Shown: piece by piece, positions 1-10,486 of the stretch
How positions within the stretch are numbered: position 1 is the first letter of the stretch
Layout of the letters: every line of letters begins with the position of its first letter
Assembly (NCBI GenBank): GCA_025677825.1
Contig: JAIXMO010000036.1
Location: 248,001 to 312,000 of the forward strand
Direction: 5' to 3'
Origin: Helicostylum pulchrum
Lineage: Eukaryota; Mucoromycota; Mucoromycetes; Mucorales; Mucoraceae
Length of the DNA stretch: 64,000 nucleotides
Position numbers and translations under genes: made by a program
Notes under the pieces: generated by a model
Told to the model about the DNA's origin: nothing
Seen by the model: only the letters and a program-made list of their open reading frames with translations
The model's database searches: none

Positions 1-251
1 AGTTTCTGTTAACTTCTTTTCACAGCAAAGGGATACCAATCACGTATTCAATTCAACCATTTAACTGTCATCAAGTACATACACCAGTGAAACACAAGGG
101 TGCTGAGTTTGATAACAAGGATGTAAAAGTAGAAGATATTATATCAAATCAAGTATCGTATGTCAATATGGGGCATTGGGGATTATCACATTTAGACTTG
201 TATCCATCTGGTTTAAAATGTAACGTATTTCGTGGAGGACTAGGAAAATAA
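1..251 (+). CDS. 3' terminal exon of an unrecognised gene
   Basis: The window opens inside an intron: a pyrimidine-rich stretch ends in CACAG at 21-25 and the open frame then runs from 26 to a TAA at 249-251, about 75 residues. The visible C-terminus ends SGLKCNVFRGGLGK and includes NMGHWGLSHLDLYPSG. I do not recognise the family. Frame openness, a good 3' splice site and an A/T-rich 3' flank support a real terminal exon; the function cannot be judged without the upstream part. The gene converges on the phosphoglucomutase gene with a gap of only 90 bp. Confidence 0.6.
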   Translation, partial: FLLTSFHSKGIPITYSIQPFNCHQVHTPVKHKGAEFDNKDVKVEDIISNQVSYVNMGHWGLSHLDLYPSGLKCNVFRGGLGK

Positions 252-341
252 AAATAAAAGGTTTTTTATTTTTATTTTTTATATGTGTATTTCAATTGTA
301 GAGAGAGAGTTAAGATGCGATATAAATGATTTTTTTTTTCT

Positions 342-2151
342 TTAAGTGATGACGGTAGGAGTGTTACGACCAGTAAACTTTTCAAGTTCTGATAACTCTA
401 AAGCAACATCAATCAAAGGCTTTAAAGCAGTTTGAGTTTCGTTTGTATATTCGGTGGTATCATTAGAGTACTTTTCAACATAGAGACGCACAGTAGCACC
501 TTGAGAACCAGTACCAGATAAACGAATGACGATACGAGATCCATCCTTAAAGATGATACGGACACCTTGGTTCTTGGAAATACTTCCATCAATGGGATCC
601 AAATATTCAAAGTCATCCGCTTTGTCAATTGTGAAACCACCAATGGTCTTATTGGCTAATTCGTTCTTTTCGATTTGATGACGAAGGCGATCGACCATCT
701 CTTCTGCACTCTTACCATCCACTTCTTCATAATCGTATCTAGAAAAGAAATTACGACCGTAAATTTGGTAATGCTTTTGGAGAATGTCTTGAACACTGGT
801 TGGTTTTTCCTTATTTACATGAGCAATAATACTTAACCAAGCTAAAAATAAAAAGTCAGTAAAAGGATTTTTTTTTTTTTACGTAATCCAAAAAAAACAT
901 TCTGTATTACCTAAAACGGCCCAGAGACCATCTTTTTCACGGATATGATCAGATCCCGTACCGAAAGATTCTTCACCGCAAATAGAACAACGACCGGCAT
1001 CCATTAAATTACCAAAGAATTTCCAACCGGTAGGAACCTCAAAGTATTCCAGGCCCATCTTTTTAGCAACTAAATCAATAGCTTGAGAGGTAGGCATAGA
1101 GCGAGCTAAACCGTGTACACCGTTCTTTTGGAAATAAGGAATAGCTTCTTTAGCATAATGTGCAATAATGGCAACACTGTCAGAGGGGGTAACAAAGGCC
1201 TTTTTACCAATAATCATATTACGATCACCATCACCGTCAGATGCAGCACCAAAATCAAGACCGTCTTTTTCAACGCTTTCAACTAAATCATGAGCATAAG
1301 TCAAGTTGGGATCAGGATGAGCACCGCCAAAATCAGGAAGAGGTACACAACGCATAATACTTGATTTATCAAGCCCAAATTCCTCAACAAATAAACGTTG
1401 ACCATAAGGACCTGTAACACCGTTCATGCCATCAAACAACATTTTGAAATCCTTGTTGTTGGTAAAGAAGGACTTGATTGAATCAAAATCAAAGATTTCC
1501 TTCATTAATTCGACGTAATCATTGACACCGTCGATAATCTCAACGGTTAAGTCACCGATCTCTTGCGTACCCAACTTGGAGAAATCAACTTTAGGAACAA
1601 TACCGACCTTGAGTTCTGTAATGGTTTTTGAGTTCTCGTAGATTTTGTTTGTGACGGACTCGGGAGCAGGACCGCCGTTAGAGCAGTTGTATTTAATACC
1701 AAAATCGTTTTCGGGACCACCAGGGTTATGCGAAGCGGTTAATAAGATACCACCAGTAGCTTTACGTTTACGAATAATGTTTGAAGCAGCAGGTGTAGAA
1801 ACAATACCATTAAGACCCACAATTAATCTTGAAACCTATTTTTTATAGTTTTTTTTTGTAAGGAAACACGTAAAAAAAAAAAAAGATAATAAAAACACTT
1901 ACACCTTGACCTAAACTACACTTTACAATAACTTGTAAAACCTCGTCAGAGTAGTAACGACCATCACCACCAACAACAATGGTGGCATTCTTGGGTCCAC
2001 CATCGGACTCAGGAATGGCTTCAAGAGTAGACTGGATAAAGTTTTCGGTATAGTTTTCTTGTTGGAATACCTTGACTCGTTTACGAAGACCGGATGTACC
2101 AGGCTTTTGGCCTTCAAAAGGCTTTGTAGGAGTAGAGACAATACTTACCAT
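342..2151 (-). CDS. PGM2: Phosphoglucomutase
   Basis: Interconverts glucose-1-phosphate and glucose-6-phosphate in the cytosol, linking glycolysis to glycogen, trehalose and cell-wall precursor synthesis. Three exons (2151-1903, 1835-911, 841-342) give 557 residues, the usual size for the alpha-D-phosphohexomutase family. Visible motifs are the phosphoserine loop TASHNPGG, the metal loop DGDGDRN, and the sugar-binding segment [12 protein letters not shown]. The start is the first ATG of the frame; the N-terminus [14 protein letters not shown] is the expected substrate-binding region. The splice between LGQG and [11 protein letters not shown] restores the family sequence. The gene is head-to-head with ATG3. 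Identification is secure; the yeast-style symbol is by family and does not separate PGM1 from PGM2. Confidence 0.96.
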
Positions 2152-2591
2152 ACTAAAAAATAATAATAAAATATAGTTGAAGAAGAAAAAGGGAAAAAAA
2201 AGGGTTCTTTGTTAACGTAATATTTATACAGTTATTTATTTTTTCCTTTTTCCTCCCAGTTGGGTTTGCTCTCTGACTTTCAAAGTACCATCATTATTAC
2301 GTTCGTTTTGATCAAACCAGATATACTTTTTTAAGCGCGATTTTATCCTATCCACTCCACCATCTGTTCCACGTTACATTTTTTTGTTGTTGCAGCTTTA
2401 AGCGTACGTTATTTATTTAAAACAGCGTATTATTGTTGTTATTTTTACACAAAGGGAAAAAACAATGGGGGAAAAGAGAAAACATTTGGTGTGTACCAAA
2501 TAAAGTCTGCTGACGTATCATTCATCCATAAGGATGAACTCTGTTTTTTTTTATTTATTTACTTTTTTTATTTATTTTATTTTTCGCTGTA
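2152..2591. promoter_or_regulatory. Divergent promoter region between phosphoglucomutase and ATG3
   Basis: This 440-bp gap separates two divergently transcribed start codons and must hold both promoters. It contains T/A-rich stretches, a TGACGT half-site-like sequence at about 2510 and, directly after it, a perfect inverted repeat at 2521-2538 (7-bp arms TTCATCC and GGATGAA, 4-bp spacer). No clear TATA box could be assigned to either gene. Confidence 0.6.
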
Positions 2592-3945
2592 ATGTCCGTA
2601 CAAGATGCATACAACAAGGTGTTTTCAAACTTTCAAAAAGTAAGAGAATACTTGGCTCCCGTATTAAAGAACTCAAAGTTTAAAGAAACTGGGTGTATTA
2701 CTCCTGAAGAGGTTCGTTGATTTAAAAAAGGGTAACTAGTACTGCGGGATTGAACGCCTTTTTTTTTATATGTATATAGTTTTTAGCAGCTGGTGAATTC
2801 TTAGTTTACAAGTGTCCTACTTGGCAATGGTAAAAAAAACAGACAACTTTTTTTTAAAAAAACAGACAACTTTTTTTTAAAAAAACGAGAAACTAATGTA
2901 TATATTAGGGAAGGTGGTTTTGATGATAAGAAAAAGGATTATTTACCAACTGACAAACAATTCTTGGTTACTCGAAACGGTAAAAAAAAATTTAAAGTTA
3001 CAATTATAGAGATTATATATACTTATCACATAATCTAGTACCATGTATTAGACGTGCACGTCAAATGGAATATACAGAAGATGAGGACCAAGAAACTCAA
3101 ATAGACGCAGATGATGGTGATAGTTGGATGTATACACATAGTACAAGAGGTATACAAAAAGTTTTTTTTTTTTTTTTTTACTACAACGTATAACTGAATT
3201 ATTTTTGGTATGTATAGTCACTAAAACCATGGATGAAATTGCTCAAACTATCTTGACTGAAGAGGAAGAAGAAGCTGAAATTAGAAAAGGGCTGGAAAAG
3301 TTAGATGTCGAAGATATACCTGATCTAGACGATATACCAGACATGGACGATATTCCTGATATGGATGATCAAGTAGAGGAAGAGGAAGATCCCGTGAGTA
3401 ACCCATATTACTATTATTTTATTTTTTCTCTCTTATGTAAAATTATCTTTTTTTTTTTAGTCTGTAGACCATGTAAAGAAGAATACAAAGTAAAAAGAAA
3501 AAACCCATACTTTTAAAATAATATATGCATTAACTAAAACATTTTTTTACAATGCAGCGATAAAGTATTGCAGGTTCGTACATACGATGTATTCATTACC
3601 TACGATAAATACTACCAAACTCCTCGTATTTGGCTATTTGGCTATGATGAAGAACGTCGTCCATTAACGTCTACGCAAGTATTCGAGGATGTGTCTCAAG
3701 ACTATGTTAAAAAGACCGTTACAATTGAAACTCACCCGCACTTGGCCCTTAGTTTAGCGTCCATTCATCCGTGTAAGCACGCCGAAGTCATGAAGAGAAT
3801 CATCGAAAGAATGAGCGAGGGTACAGATAGTAGTCAAGATGAAGAAGAAAGAGGTATTCGTGTAGATCAGTATTTAATTATTTTTTTGAAGTTTATGAGT
3901 TCTGTTATTCCCACAATTGACTATGATCATACCATTAGCGCTTAA
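2592..3945 (+). CDS. ATG3: Autophagy-related E2-like conjugating enzyme Atg3
   Basis: E2-like enzyme that transfers Atg8 from Atg7 to phosphatidylethanolamine during autophagosome formation. Seven exons (2592-2711, 2780-2829, 2909-2979, 3039-3149, 3218-3393, 3461-3489, 3558-3945) give 314 residues, normal for the family. The N-terminus has the family signature [20 protein letters not shown] followed by CPTWQW; a very acidic low-complexity stretch with IPDMDD repeats (about residues 120-160) corresponds to the flexible region that binds Atg7/Atg12 in known homologues; the catalytic motif HPCKHAEVM is present, and the end [19 protein letters not shown] matches the family C-terminus. One exon is only 29 nt. 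Intron 2 carries a small tandem duplication. Confidence 0.96.
2835..2885 (+). repeat. Tandem duplication inside ATG3 intron 2
   Basis: The unit AAACAGACAAC followed by a run of eight T and a run of A occurs twice back to back. It lies wholly inside the intron between the exons ending at 2829 and starting at 2909. Confidence 0.8.
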
Positions 3946-4159
3946 ATCACTTTTAGGTTCATTTTGCAAACTAATGTTTCAGACTAAATAAAAAAAAAAC
4001 ATTGGATTATATGTATTATACGTATAATCCTTATAGTTATAATAGAATGCTCTCTTGTTTATAGTTTTCAATCTTATAATACCCTTAATGGTGTCAATAT
4101 CACTTATATAGAAGTTTGGTGACATTACTTATTCGGATTACATATTTTTAAAAATAATT

Positions 4160-4392
4160 TACTTGACGTTGCTGGAAGCAGGAGAAGATCAACCTGTTTG
4201 TAATTATGGCGATAAAGATAGTTTTTTTTTAAAAAATGCCATTGTTCTTTGAGCCCCCTTCATCAAAAAATGATGATCCTATACTACGTGTGTCTATCAA
4301 ATGCATAAATGTACATACGTAAAATTACCATTAATATTTGTAAAGTTCGGTATTACCATCTTGCTTTTTAACTATTCTATAAAATAAAATAT
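4160..4392 (+). pseudogene. Relic of the local uncharacterised family (copy 1, C-terminal part)
   Basis: Fragments in different frames match the C-terminal half of the gene at 5419-6222: GEDQPVCNYGDKDS here against EGNDKPVYYYGTNS there; NDDPILRVSIKCINV against AEDILCIYIKCVDV; and KITINICKVRYY against RITITTDSYTKTKY. Stops and frame changes separate the fragments (ILRVSIKC is followed by TAA after a few codons), so it is not translatable as one protein. The correspondence of order and spacing makes chance unlikely. The segment also lacks the N-terminal half seen in the intact copy. Confidence 0.6.
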
Positions 4393-4640
4393 TTTGTTAT
4401 TTATTTCGATGCTCCAAATAAGATATATAGTTACTCTGGTGACAGTTGATATTCACGCTGTCTGGTGTCAATGTACCTTGGGTTTGGTAGCATAGTACGA
4501 TTTATAATAAAAATATCTGCATTGTTTATTCGAAGCCGTTTAAATAACGATAAAATATAACTTTTTTTTCTCTCTTAGCTAAATCAAAGTGTCATGTCCA
4601 GCATTGACTTCTTTGTTAATAACTTTCCACCAGACCCTAG

Positions 4641-5162
4641 GCGGAATACGCTGTTACGATCAAAGACCATAACTCCTTCGGGAGAATTTGTGAGACGGAA
4701 AAAAACATTCTCTTTCCTTTTCGAGGGGATGTAATAGTCATTACCGTGTCGTACATCAGTCGAAGTCACTTGTACGGACCGCGAGAATTACATTGTACTT
4801 TTTCAATGAACTGTCAACATTCTTCACGCGACCACTTTAAATATAATGCAAACAGAAATTTAGAGCTGATATATGGATTATGTGATTATAGCTTGTCAAG
4901 AAATATTTTTGTACGCTGCGATAAAGAAACTATATTCGATTTACCAGACAAAACTATCTCAACAATTGGTTTCGAAATTATCGATCATATGAAGTTTAGC
5001 TATTACGATTACGATATACTTTCACTCCGGTTGGGTGTACGCAATATTCGAGAACTTATTATTGAGTACGCGGCTGCAAATTCCCGAATAGAAGTAAACA
5101 AGTCTAACACTAACTCTGGATTAAATGTTGTGAAATTAGCTAGTAAGGTGCGTCTGGATTAG
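4641..5162 (+). CDS. Partial or unresolved copy of the local uncharacterised family (copy 1b)
   Basis: An open frame runs about 174 codons from just after a TAG near 4640 to a TAG at 5160-5162; the only early in-frame ATG is internal (FSMNCQ), so the 5' end may be an exon, truncated, or lost. It is not recognisable by family. Its second half aligns by eye with the gene at 5419-6222: NIFVRCDKETIFDLPDKTIST against KVFVNVDVNV...MPDTTFHT, and DYDILSLRLGVRNIRELII against AEDILCIYIKCVDVDRITI. Where the other copies have introns this one reads straight through. An opposite-strand ORF at 4584-4769 overlaps the beginning; the paralogy favours the plus strand. Confidence 0.45.
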   Translation, partial: AEYAVTIKDHNSFGRICETEKNILFPFRGDVIVITVSYISRSHLYGPRELHCTFSMNCQHSSRDHFKYNANRNLELIYGLCDYSLSRNIFVRCDKETIFDLPDKTISTIGFEIIDHMKFSYYDYDILSLRLGVRNIRELIIEYAAANSRIEVNKSNTNSGLNVVKLASKVRLD

Positions 5163-5418
5163 AATGAGACAAAACCTTAAAAAGTTTTCATACCTTTTTC
5201 TTGTTAAAAAATTATTCATCTGTAGCAAAATAATGTTCTAAATAAAAATACACAGTTTAAAAAAGGACTGAATCATCCAAAAAAAGTATGAACGACTTTT
5301 AAAAAAATAAAACTTAAGCAGGTGGTTGGCAAAAATGTCACAGCGTTTTTTTTTGCTTGAAATAAGTTGAAACGGTATTTTGATGTTGTAACAACAAATT
5401 GTAGATACCCACGTAAAA

Positions 5419-6222
5419 ATGATTAAATGGATCACGTTAGAAAATAAGCCCCCTATTTTATCATGCCCTCAATCTACTATTTATTCTACATTTTTTATTA
5501 ACCGTGTATACCAGTAAGTATCTTATATGTTCACCTTTTAAATGAGCTTATGTCTTATATTTTTTTTTTTTTAGCTTTTTTGTTTTCTTTATACTCCTAC
5601 AAACGAACACGCTTCAAAGCAGCTGCCTTCCATTTGAGAACTTCTTGCGCAAATATACTCCATCCGATGATAATACCGTAATACCCTTTTCTATGACTTT
5701 GGCGATGGTTTTCAATCGGAAAAAAAGACACGAGTATATGAAGATGTAGTTTTCGATAACTCAATGTTTAGTTCTCTCTTTCTGCCTGATTTGTCGCGAC
5801 ATGTATCTTTTATATACAACTTGGATACAAATGACAGTTATTTTGATATGCATGAAGATGATAAAGTTTTTGTGAATGTCGATGTAAATGTTCATTATGC
5901 GAATATTCGTATGCCAGATACAACGTTTCATACGATTAATTATGTGCGTAAGTTTTCCATAGTACGTAGATTATACTTGATACTTTAGAAGGAAGGAAAT
6001 GATAAGCCTGTCTATTATTATGGCACGAATAGTGTTTCCGAAAAATGTACATTGTCTCCTATGGAATACTATTCTTCAAAAGTTTTTAAACACTCTTTTT
6101 AAGGCGGTGCTGAAGATATACTATGTATTTATATTAAATGCGTAGATGTAGATAGAATTACCATTACCACTGATTCCTATACTAAGACTAAGTATAGTAT
6201 TGATTTTCCGACTATAAAATAG
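5419..6222 (+). CDS. Uncharacterised protein, most complete copy of the local family (copy 2)
   Basis: A five-exon model gives an uninterrupted 176-residue protein: 5419-5513, 5620-5677 (or 5575-5677 with an upstream 3' site, 191 residues), 5728-5943, 5989-6031, 6104-6222. All lengths sum to a multiple of three and every junction is GT-AG. The start is the first ATG (MIKWITLENKPP). The alternative 3' site would insert a hydrophobic stretch FFVFFILL. The product is short and alternates charged and beta-prone segments (KVFVNVDVNVHYANIRM; DILCIYIKCVDVDRITI); no catalytic motif or clear signal peptide. I do not recognise the family. Related sequence lies just upstream (4160-4392, 4641-5162) and 42 kb away (47644-47990). 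If splicing were absent the locus would read as a frameshifted pseudogene. Confidence 0.45.
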
Positions 6223-6560
6223 TTTTTTTTAAACCCTATCTTTCCTCAATAAAAAGTTTTTCTTATTTATTTTTTGAGTAATATCCAAACTAGGACAGTT
6301 CTTTTACTTTGTTATAAAAAGGGCTTGTTATTTGAATTGAATAAGTTCAAATAACGGAGTAACTAACTACATGTAAAAACAAGTTTTTTAAGTCTTACAA
6401 AAAATATCATGTACATCTCGAAATTTTTTTAAAAAAAATACTACGTCAGTATATGAATCGCTTATTTTCACAAGAAATACACTGTGTATGTTTGGAAAAT
6501 GGTGTAGCCAAACTTATTGAAGACAATATGATCAGGTAAGTGGTGACATATTTATTTTTA

Positions 6561-7484
6561 TTAAAGGATACTAACCCCATTTACTACAAAGGAGGATTCA
6601 GAAAGGGTTTTGGTAAATGGAATATATCTGTATTTCATGAAAAAACCGATATCGTCGCATTCCCAATCTACTATTGTAGTACCTTTTTTGATAAGAATAT
6701 GAAGCGTAATAAGATTTACAAATGTGTCCATGATATATTCCAAATAGCCAACTGAAAAATCAAGTAAAACTATTTCAAGTCTGCGCATACTAGGATAGCA
6801 TGTTACCTGTTCATTTCGCAACGTCGTTGGTGGATATAAAGGACAAAAATATTTGATCTCTAGCTCCTCAAGTTTTTTACAATAACTTAATAAGGTATCC
6901 AAATAAACAGCAGGTGTACCGTGATCTCCATTCAATAGTATTAAAAGTTTCAGCTTTCCAAACTGAGATATGTACTTCATAATACCATCAAATTCATGTT
7001 GTAGTAATAGGTCGTTGACAAATGGGATACATAGAGTTTCAATCGAGCTACGGTGTTTATACGCGATACGATGCAAATAATTGTGAGTGCTTTTATGATG
7101 ATTTGCGGATACATGACGAACTGATATTGACTTTAATCTGTTTAATTTTACGTAGCTTGACCAAACCCATTTACAATAGAAAGAGTCAAGCCTTAACTCA
7201 AGTAAAAAAGGACAATACATAATTACATCAATTAATATTTGATATAATAGACGCCTATTGGTATAGACGGTGAGTGATTGAACTAGTTTCCCGGTTGTTC
7301 GTAAGCTATAAATAAGTTTGGAAACTTTAGTTTCTGGTGTTATGATTATTGTAGAGAAAAAGACGCGCCTGGCCATATCTCGCCAGCTTTTACAAACTGA
7401 CGTGCAAGCAAGTTGAGAGGTGGGTGGCAACAGGGTAAATATTCTCACAAGGGTTTCTGGAGAGAGATGAGCTTGCATCGACAT
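6561..7484 (-). CDS. F-box protein
   Basis: Single-exon frame of 307 residues beginning MSMQAHLSPETLVRIFTLLP. Residues 5-45 form an F-box (LSPETLVRIF, SQLACTSVCKSWRDMA), the segment that binds Skp1 in SCF ubiquitin ligases; the remainder has leucine-rich, helix-strand-like repeats (LLELRLDSF, LKLLILLNG, LEELEIKYF, MRRLEIVLL) expected of a divergent LRR-type substrate-recognition domain. Shorter than many fungal F-box/LRR proteins, so the 3' end might continue through an intron (a possible donor precedes the stop near 6568), but no convincing downstream exon was found. The substrate is unknown. A purine-rich A-tract precedes the start. Confidence 0.8.
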   Translation of the reverse strand: MSMQAHLSPETLVRIFTLLPPTSQLACTSVCKSWRDMARRVFFSTIIITPETKVSKLIYSLRTTGKLVQSLTVYTNRRLLYQILIDVIMYCPFLLELRLDSFYCKWVWSSYVKLNRLKSISVRHVSANHHKSTHNYLHRIAYKHRSSIETLCIPFVNDLLLQHEFDGIMKYISQFGKLKLLILLNGDHGTPAVYLDTLLSYCKKLEELEIKYFCPLYPPTTLRNEQVTCYPSMRRLEIVLLDFSVGYLEYIMDTFVNLITLHILIKKGTTIVDWECDDIGFFMKYRYIPFTKTLSESSFVVNGVSIL

Positions 7485-8396
7485 TGTGTCAAAAAAAAAA
7501 AGAAAAAAAAAAAAAGAGAGAAAGCAATGGAGAAAAAAGGGTTTCTTCTTTTTGCGCGACTTTTATAAAAAAAAACTGAGCACGTGTGATAGAGACGCCA
7601 CTTACTTGCGTGTAATACATAAATCTAACCGAAATCTAACCGAAGAAAGGATATTACATTGAAGAGACTCAGGTTTATTACAAAAGGGTTGTATTACCGA
7701 GACAACCCTTCGTTTTCGAATATCATAAGTACTAAATAATTACTATTCATCATTAAAAAGAAACTTTGAATATATACGTTTCGTGTTTACTTAAATTATG
7801 TAATCTATTTGTTTACTACACATCTCAACCCAGAAAAAAAAAGTAGTTATCCTTTTGGTTGACCATAATAATGGTATGTACTAGATGGTGGTTTATAATA
7901 TTAATGATAAAAAAGATTCTAACTAGTAGGGATATGCAGACACTTGCATCATTTGTTCATATCACTTTAGGGCGCGTCTGGATTTTTTTTTGAACAAGTG
8001 TAGTTATGTAAAAATAATTAAATAGATCAACCCAAGACGTATTTATTCAATTTTTTTTAAAATAGTTGGATAAATCACTTTTTCTTCCTCTTTATCTTTA
8101 TTACAATGCATACCACCATCAGTAATTTTTTTTTTTATTATATGGGTACTTTTTAATAGAGTTTATATCGTATATTTATCATGCTGCCTTTTTTTTTTAG
8201 AGCTGAAAAAAAAAAGAAGTAAATTTAGCGGAACTCCTGGTCTTGTGCTAGCTTATGCACGGAAGTTGCTTTAAGAAGAACTGCGTCTTTTTTGAGCGAG
8301 AAATAAAGAAAAAAAAAGGACTATAATAAAGGTACGTGTACTCCCCAATAAATGTCACAGACTTGCTTTTTATCTCATTCTAACCCACGTATTTTT
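7485..8396. other. Gene-free spacer
   Basis: About 900 bp with A- and T-runs and scattered stops in all frames. It includes the 5' region of the F-box gene, with a nearly pure A-tract at 7491-7515. I see no RNA gene or further coding signal. Confidence 0.5.
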
Positions 8397-9293
8397 TCTA
8401 AATCTAGAAAGAGCTCCTGGCGTACAAAACCCTACATCGAAAAAAGATTTTTTCTCTACCTTCAGTGGCTGCAAAGACCAAGCCTTACTAAATTATGTAT
8501 TCAAAAAGGCCATCGACGAGGGTCTTGGATTCTACTTAATCAAGGTAAAAAAAAAATACTTGGAAGAAAAAAAAAGTAGTACTAATTATATATAAACAGG
8601 AACCACCACCATGTTTCCTTGATTTCTTGAATCAAGTCCCTCTCGATTGTGCTAGACGCAATTTGCTTGACATTTATCAAGAATAGACCCATTTTTTTTT
8701 CCCACTTTTTTTTTTGAGCACCTTAAAAGAACAAAGGTATCATATGCTAAAAGGATTAAATAATTTAGCGACTAGATTCTTATTATTTAATCTTTAAAAT
8801 TTATAGACCACATTACCAAACTGCTCAGAATGTGGTCGAGAGACCTCGAGGAATAACGGCATTGGCTTGACGAGCTTGACTTACAGAAATAAAAGCAAGC
8901 AGCCGGTTTATTTCGGATGTCTTAGGTAATCATCATCGTATCAAATACGAAATCCATAACTAATTTTTTTATTTATATATACGATTTCAGCAAATCCCAA
9001 AGGCCTCCCCCGCTCTTAGCCACGTAAGAAAGGGTACGAGGGAAAAAAAGGCAAACACCAATGAAGATACCCGCCATATCATCGGAGCCGGCGCGTTGAT
9101 AGCATTTTTCTCTGAAACCAAGAACCAAGTGCGTCGTATCGACCTACTTTCGTCATTCGGCTATTGGTCTCGATCATAGCATCCCCCTTAAGTATTGCGG
9201 GTTTTGTCTGCGATACTTAACCATATAAAAGGAGATGCGTATGATCAAGACGTATCCCAATGGTATAAAGATTTTTGTACCCAAAATAAATAA
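8397..9293 (+). pseudogene. Broken Cys-rich protein gene, family unknown
   Basis: Coding-like fragments follow each other on the plus strand with good splice sites but conflicting frames. CKDQALLNYVFKKAIDEG (about 8470-8540) joins through a clean intron to EPPPCFLDFLNQVPLDCARR (about 8601-8685). After an intergenic-like gap comes LPNCSECGRETS (about 8817-8860) ending in FGC before a GTAATC donor; then, after a TTTCAG acceptor near 9000, a 60-codon frame containing HIIGAGALIAFFSETK; then YCGFCLRYL and, one frame over, DAYDQDVSQWYKDFCTQ before a stop. Two CxxC pairs suggest a zinc ribbon. At least two frame changes cannot be reconciled by splicing, hence pseudogene. A transposon-derived origin is possible but not shown. 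Confidence 0.4.
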
Positions 9294-9636
9294 ATTATTT
9301 CAAAAGTAGTACTCTTTAATTTTGAGTACTTGTGCCTACCTAGTATAAATCATGTAATAATAATAAAAAAGTGTTTCCGTTATGTCGTTACCAAAAAAAT
9401 AATAAAGAGGTTGAATGATTAAGATAGTTTTAGTATCCGTCCAACTTGTTCTGGCCCTACTTATAAAAAATTTCGAGGCGTTATAGAATACTTTGAGGTG
9501 TATGCACACATCTATTGGCCTAGTTTCTGCAAAAAGTGATCTAGAGCCAATGAACCCGATCACTGCTTGAAAAAAAAGTTACCTAAGCGTAATAATTCAG
9601 CTACAAACAAAAGAAAAAGTATTTACTGTAGTTTAT

Positions 9637-10412
9637 TTAATTGTCATTAAAAAAAAAAGAGAGAAAGAAATATTTATTTGAAACGCGCTTTGTAATACCC
9701 ACAATAAAATATTCTACACTTGGAGTATGATATCCCATACAGCAGTAAGCAAAAGCGAGCAATAAACTAAGAGTACTACATAATCGAATGAAAAGGTATG
9801 AACCGTCCAATAAAATAGATGTCAAAAGGGCAAGCTTCTTCATACGAGAATTCTGGTTTCGTGTGACGGCTCGCGCAAAGTTGGTAATGGCAGGACTTCT
9901 TTCACCTCGTGGCACAATTTCAGTTTCAAGCGTTTCGAAAAAGTTGAGTGGAATTGTAATGTAGTTTAACGAGTAACCTTCAATCTCTATAGGAGCCGGA
10001 GCGGCTACTTCTTCACCAGCCGGTGCAGCACGTTCAGCACGCGATACTTCTTCGTTTCTTGGTTGTCCGTCTCTGGGTACGTTATTACCTCCCGATGGGG
10101 TAGCTACAGCCATATTAACTTCGGATGTATTAACTGCAGCTGTATTTCTTCTGTGTGAGCTACTTCTAGTTTGACTAATTTCAGGTTGATTTGCTACGGG
10201 TGGTTGAGCTGCAGGTACGATGCCCAAGGTGCCCCTTTCTACCACTAGACAATCAGGGTATCGGACTCTGTGCGCTTCAACTTCAGCATAACTTGGAAAT
10301 GCTCTTCTACAAATAGGGCATACGTCTATTATAAAAGAAAGATAATTAAATAAAAAAGGCATATTGCATTTTACAAAAATAAATAAATATACGTACCGTT
10401 TGTCATTTCCAT
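9637..10412 (-). CDS. Zinc-finger protein with C-terminal membrane segments, unknown function
   Basis: Two exons (10412-10397, 10325-9637) give 234 residues. The short first exon supplies MEMTN and joins to DVCPICRRAFPSYAEVEAHR, making a C-x2-C-x12-H-x6-C finger at residues 8-31. Residues 35-130 are polar and Ala/Pro/Glu-rich, probably disordered. Residues 165-215 hold two hydrophobic segments (LALLTSILLDGSYLFI and LCSTLSLLLAFAYCCMGY), so the protein is probably anchored in an intracellular membrane with the finger facing the cytosol. The finger spacing is not the classical C2H2 or RING; UBZ-like ubiquitin binding is conceivable. I do not recognise the family. Its 5' flank has 13 consecutive G followed by GA and GT repeats. 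Confidence 0.65.
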
Positions 10413-10434
10413 GTTTAGTTTGATATGGAATAAT

Positions 10435-10486
10435 GGGGGGGGGGGGGTTTGAGAGAGAGAGTGCGTGTGTGTGTATGTGAAAAACC
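10435..10486. repeat. Poly-G tract with GA and GT microsatellite
   Basis: Thirteen G (10435-10447), then a short GA repeat and a GTGTGTGTATGTG stretch, lying just upstream of the start of the gene at 9637-10412. The long G-run is unusual in this AT-rich DNA. Confidence 0.9.

Noticed and set aside
1645..1848. Plus-strand ORF opposite phosphoglucomutase
   Set aside because: Antisense of a conserved gene exon; shares its codon constraint and has no motif.
4584..4769. Minus-strand ORF of 61 codons overlapping the 4641-5162 frame
   Set aside because: No paralogue similarity, whereas the plus-strand frame aligns with the gene at 5419.
6480..6755. Plus-strand frame opposite the F-box gene 3' end
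   Set aside because: Overlaps the end of a well-supported F-box gene; a possible donor at 6536 is the only attraction and no product is recognisable.
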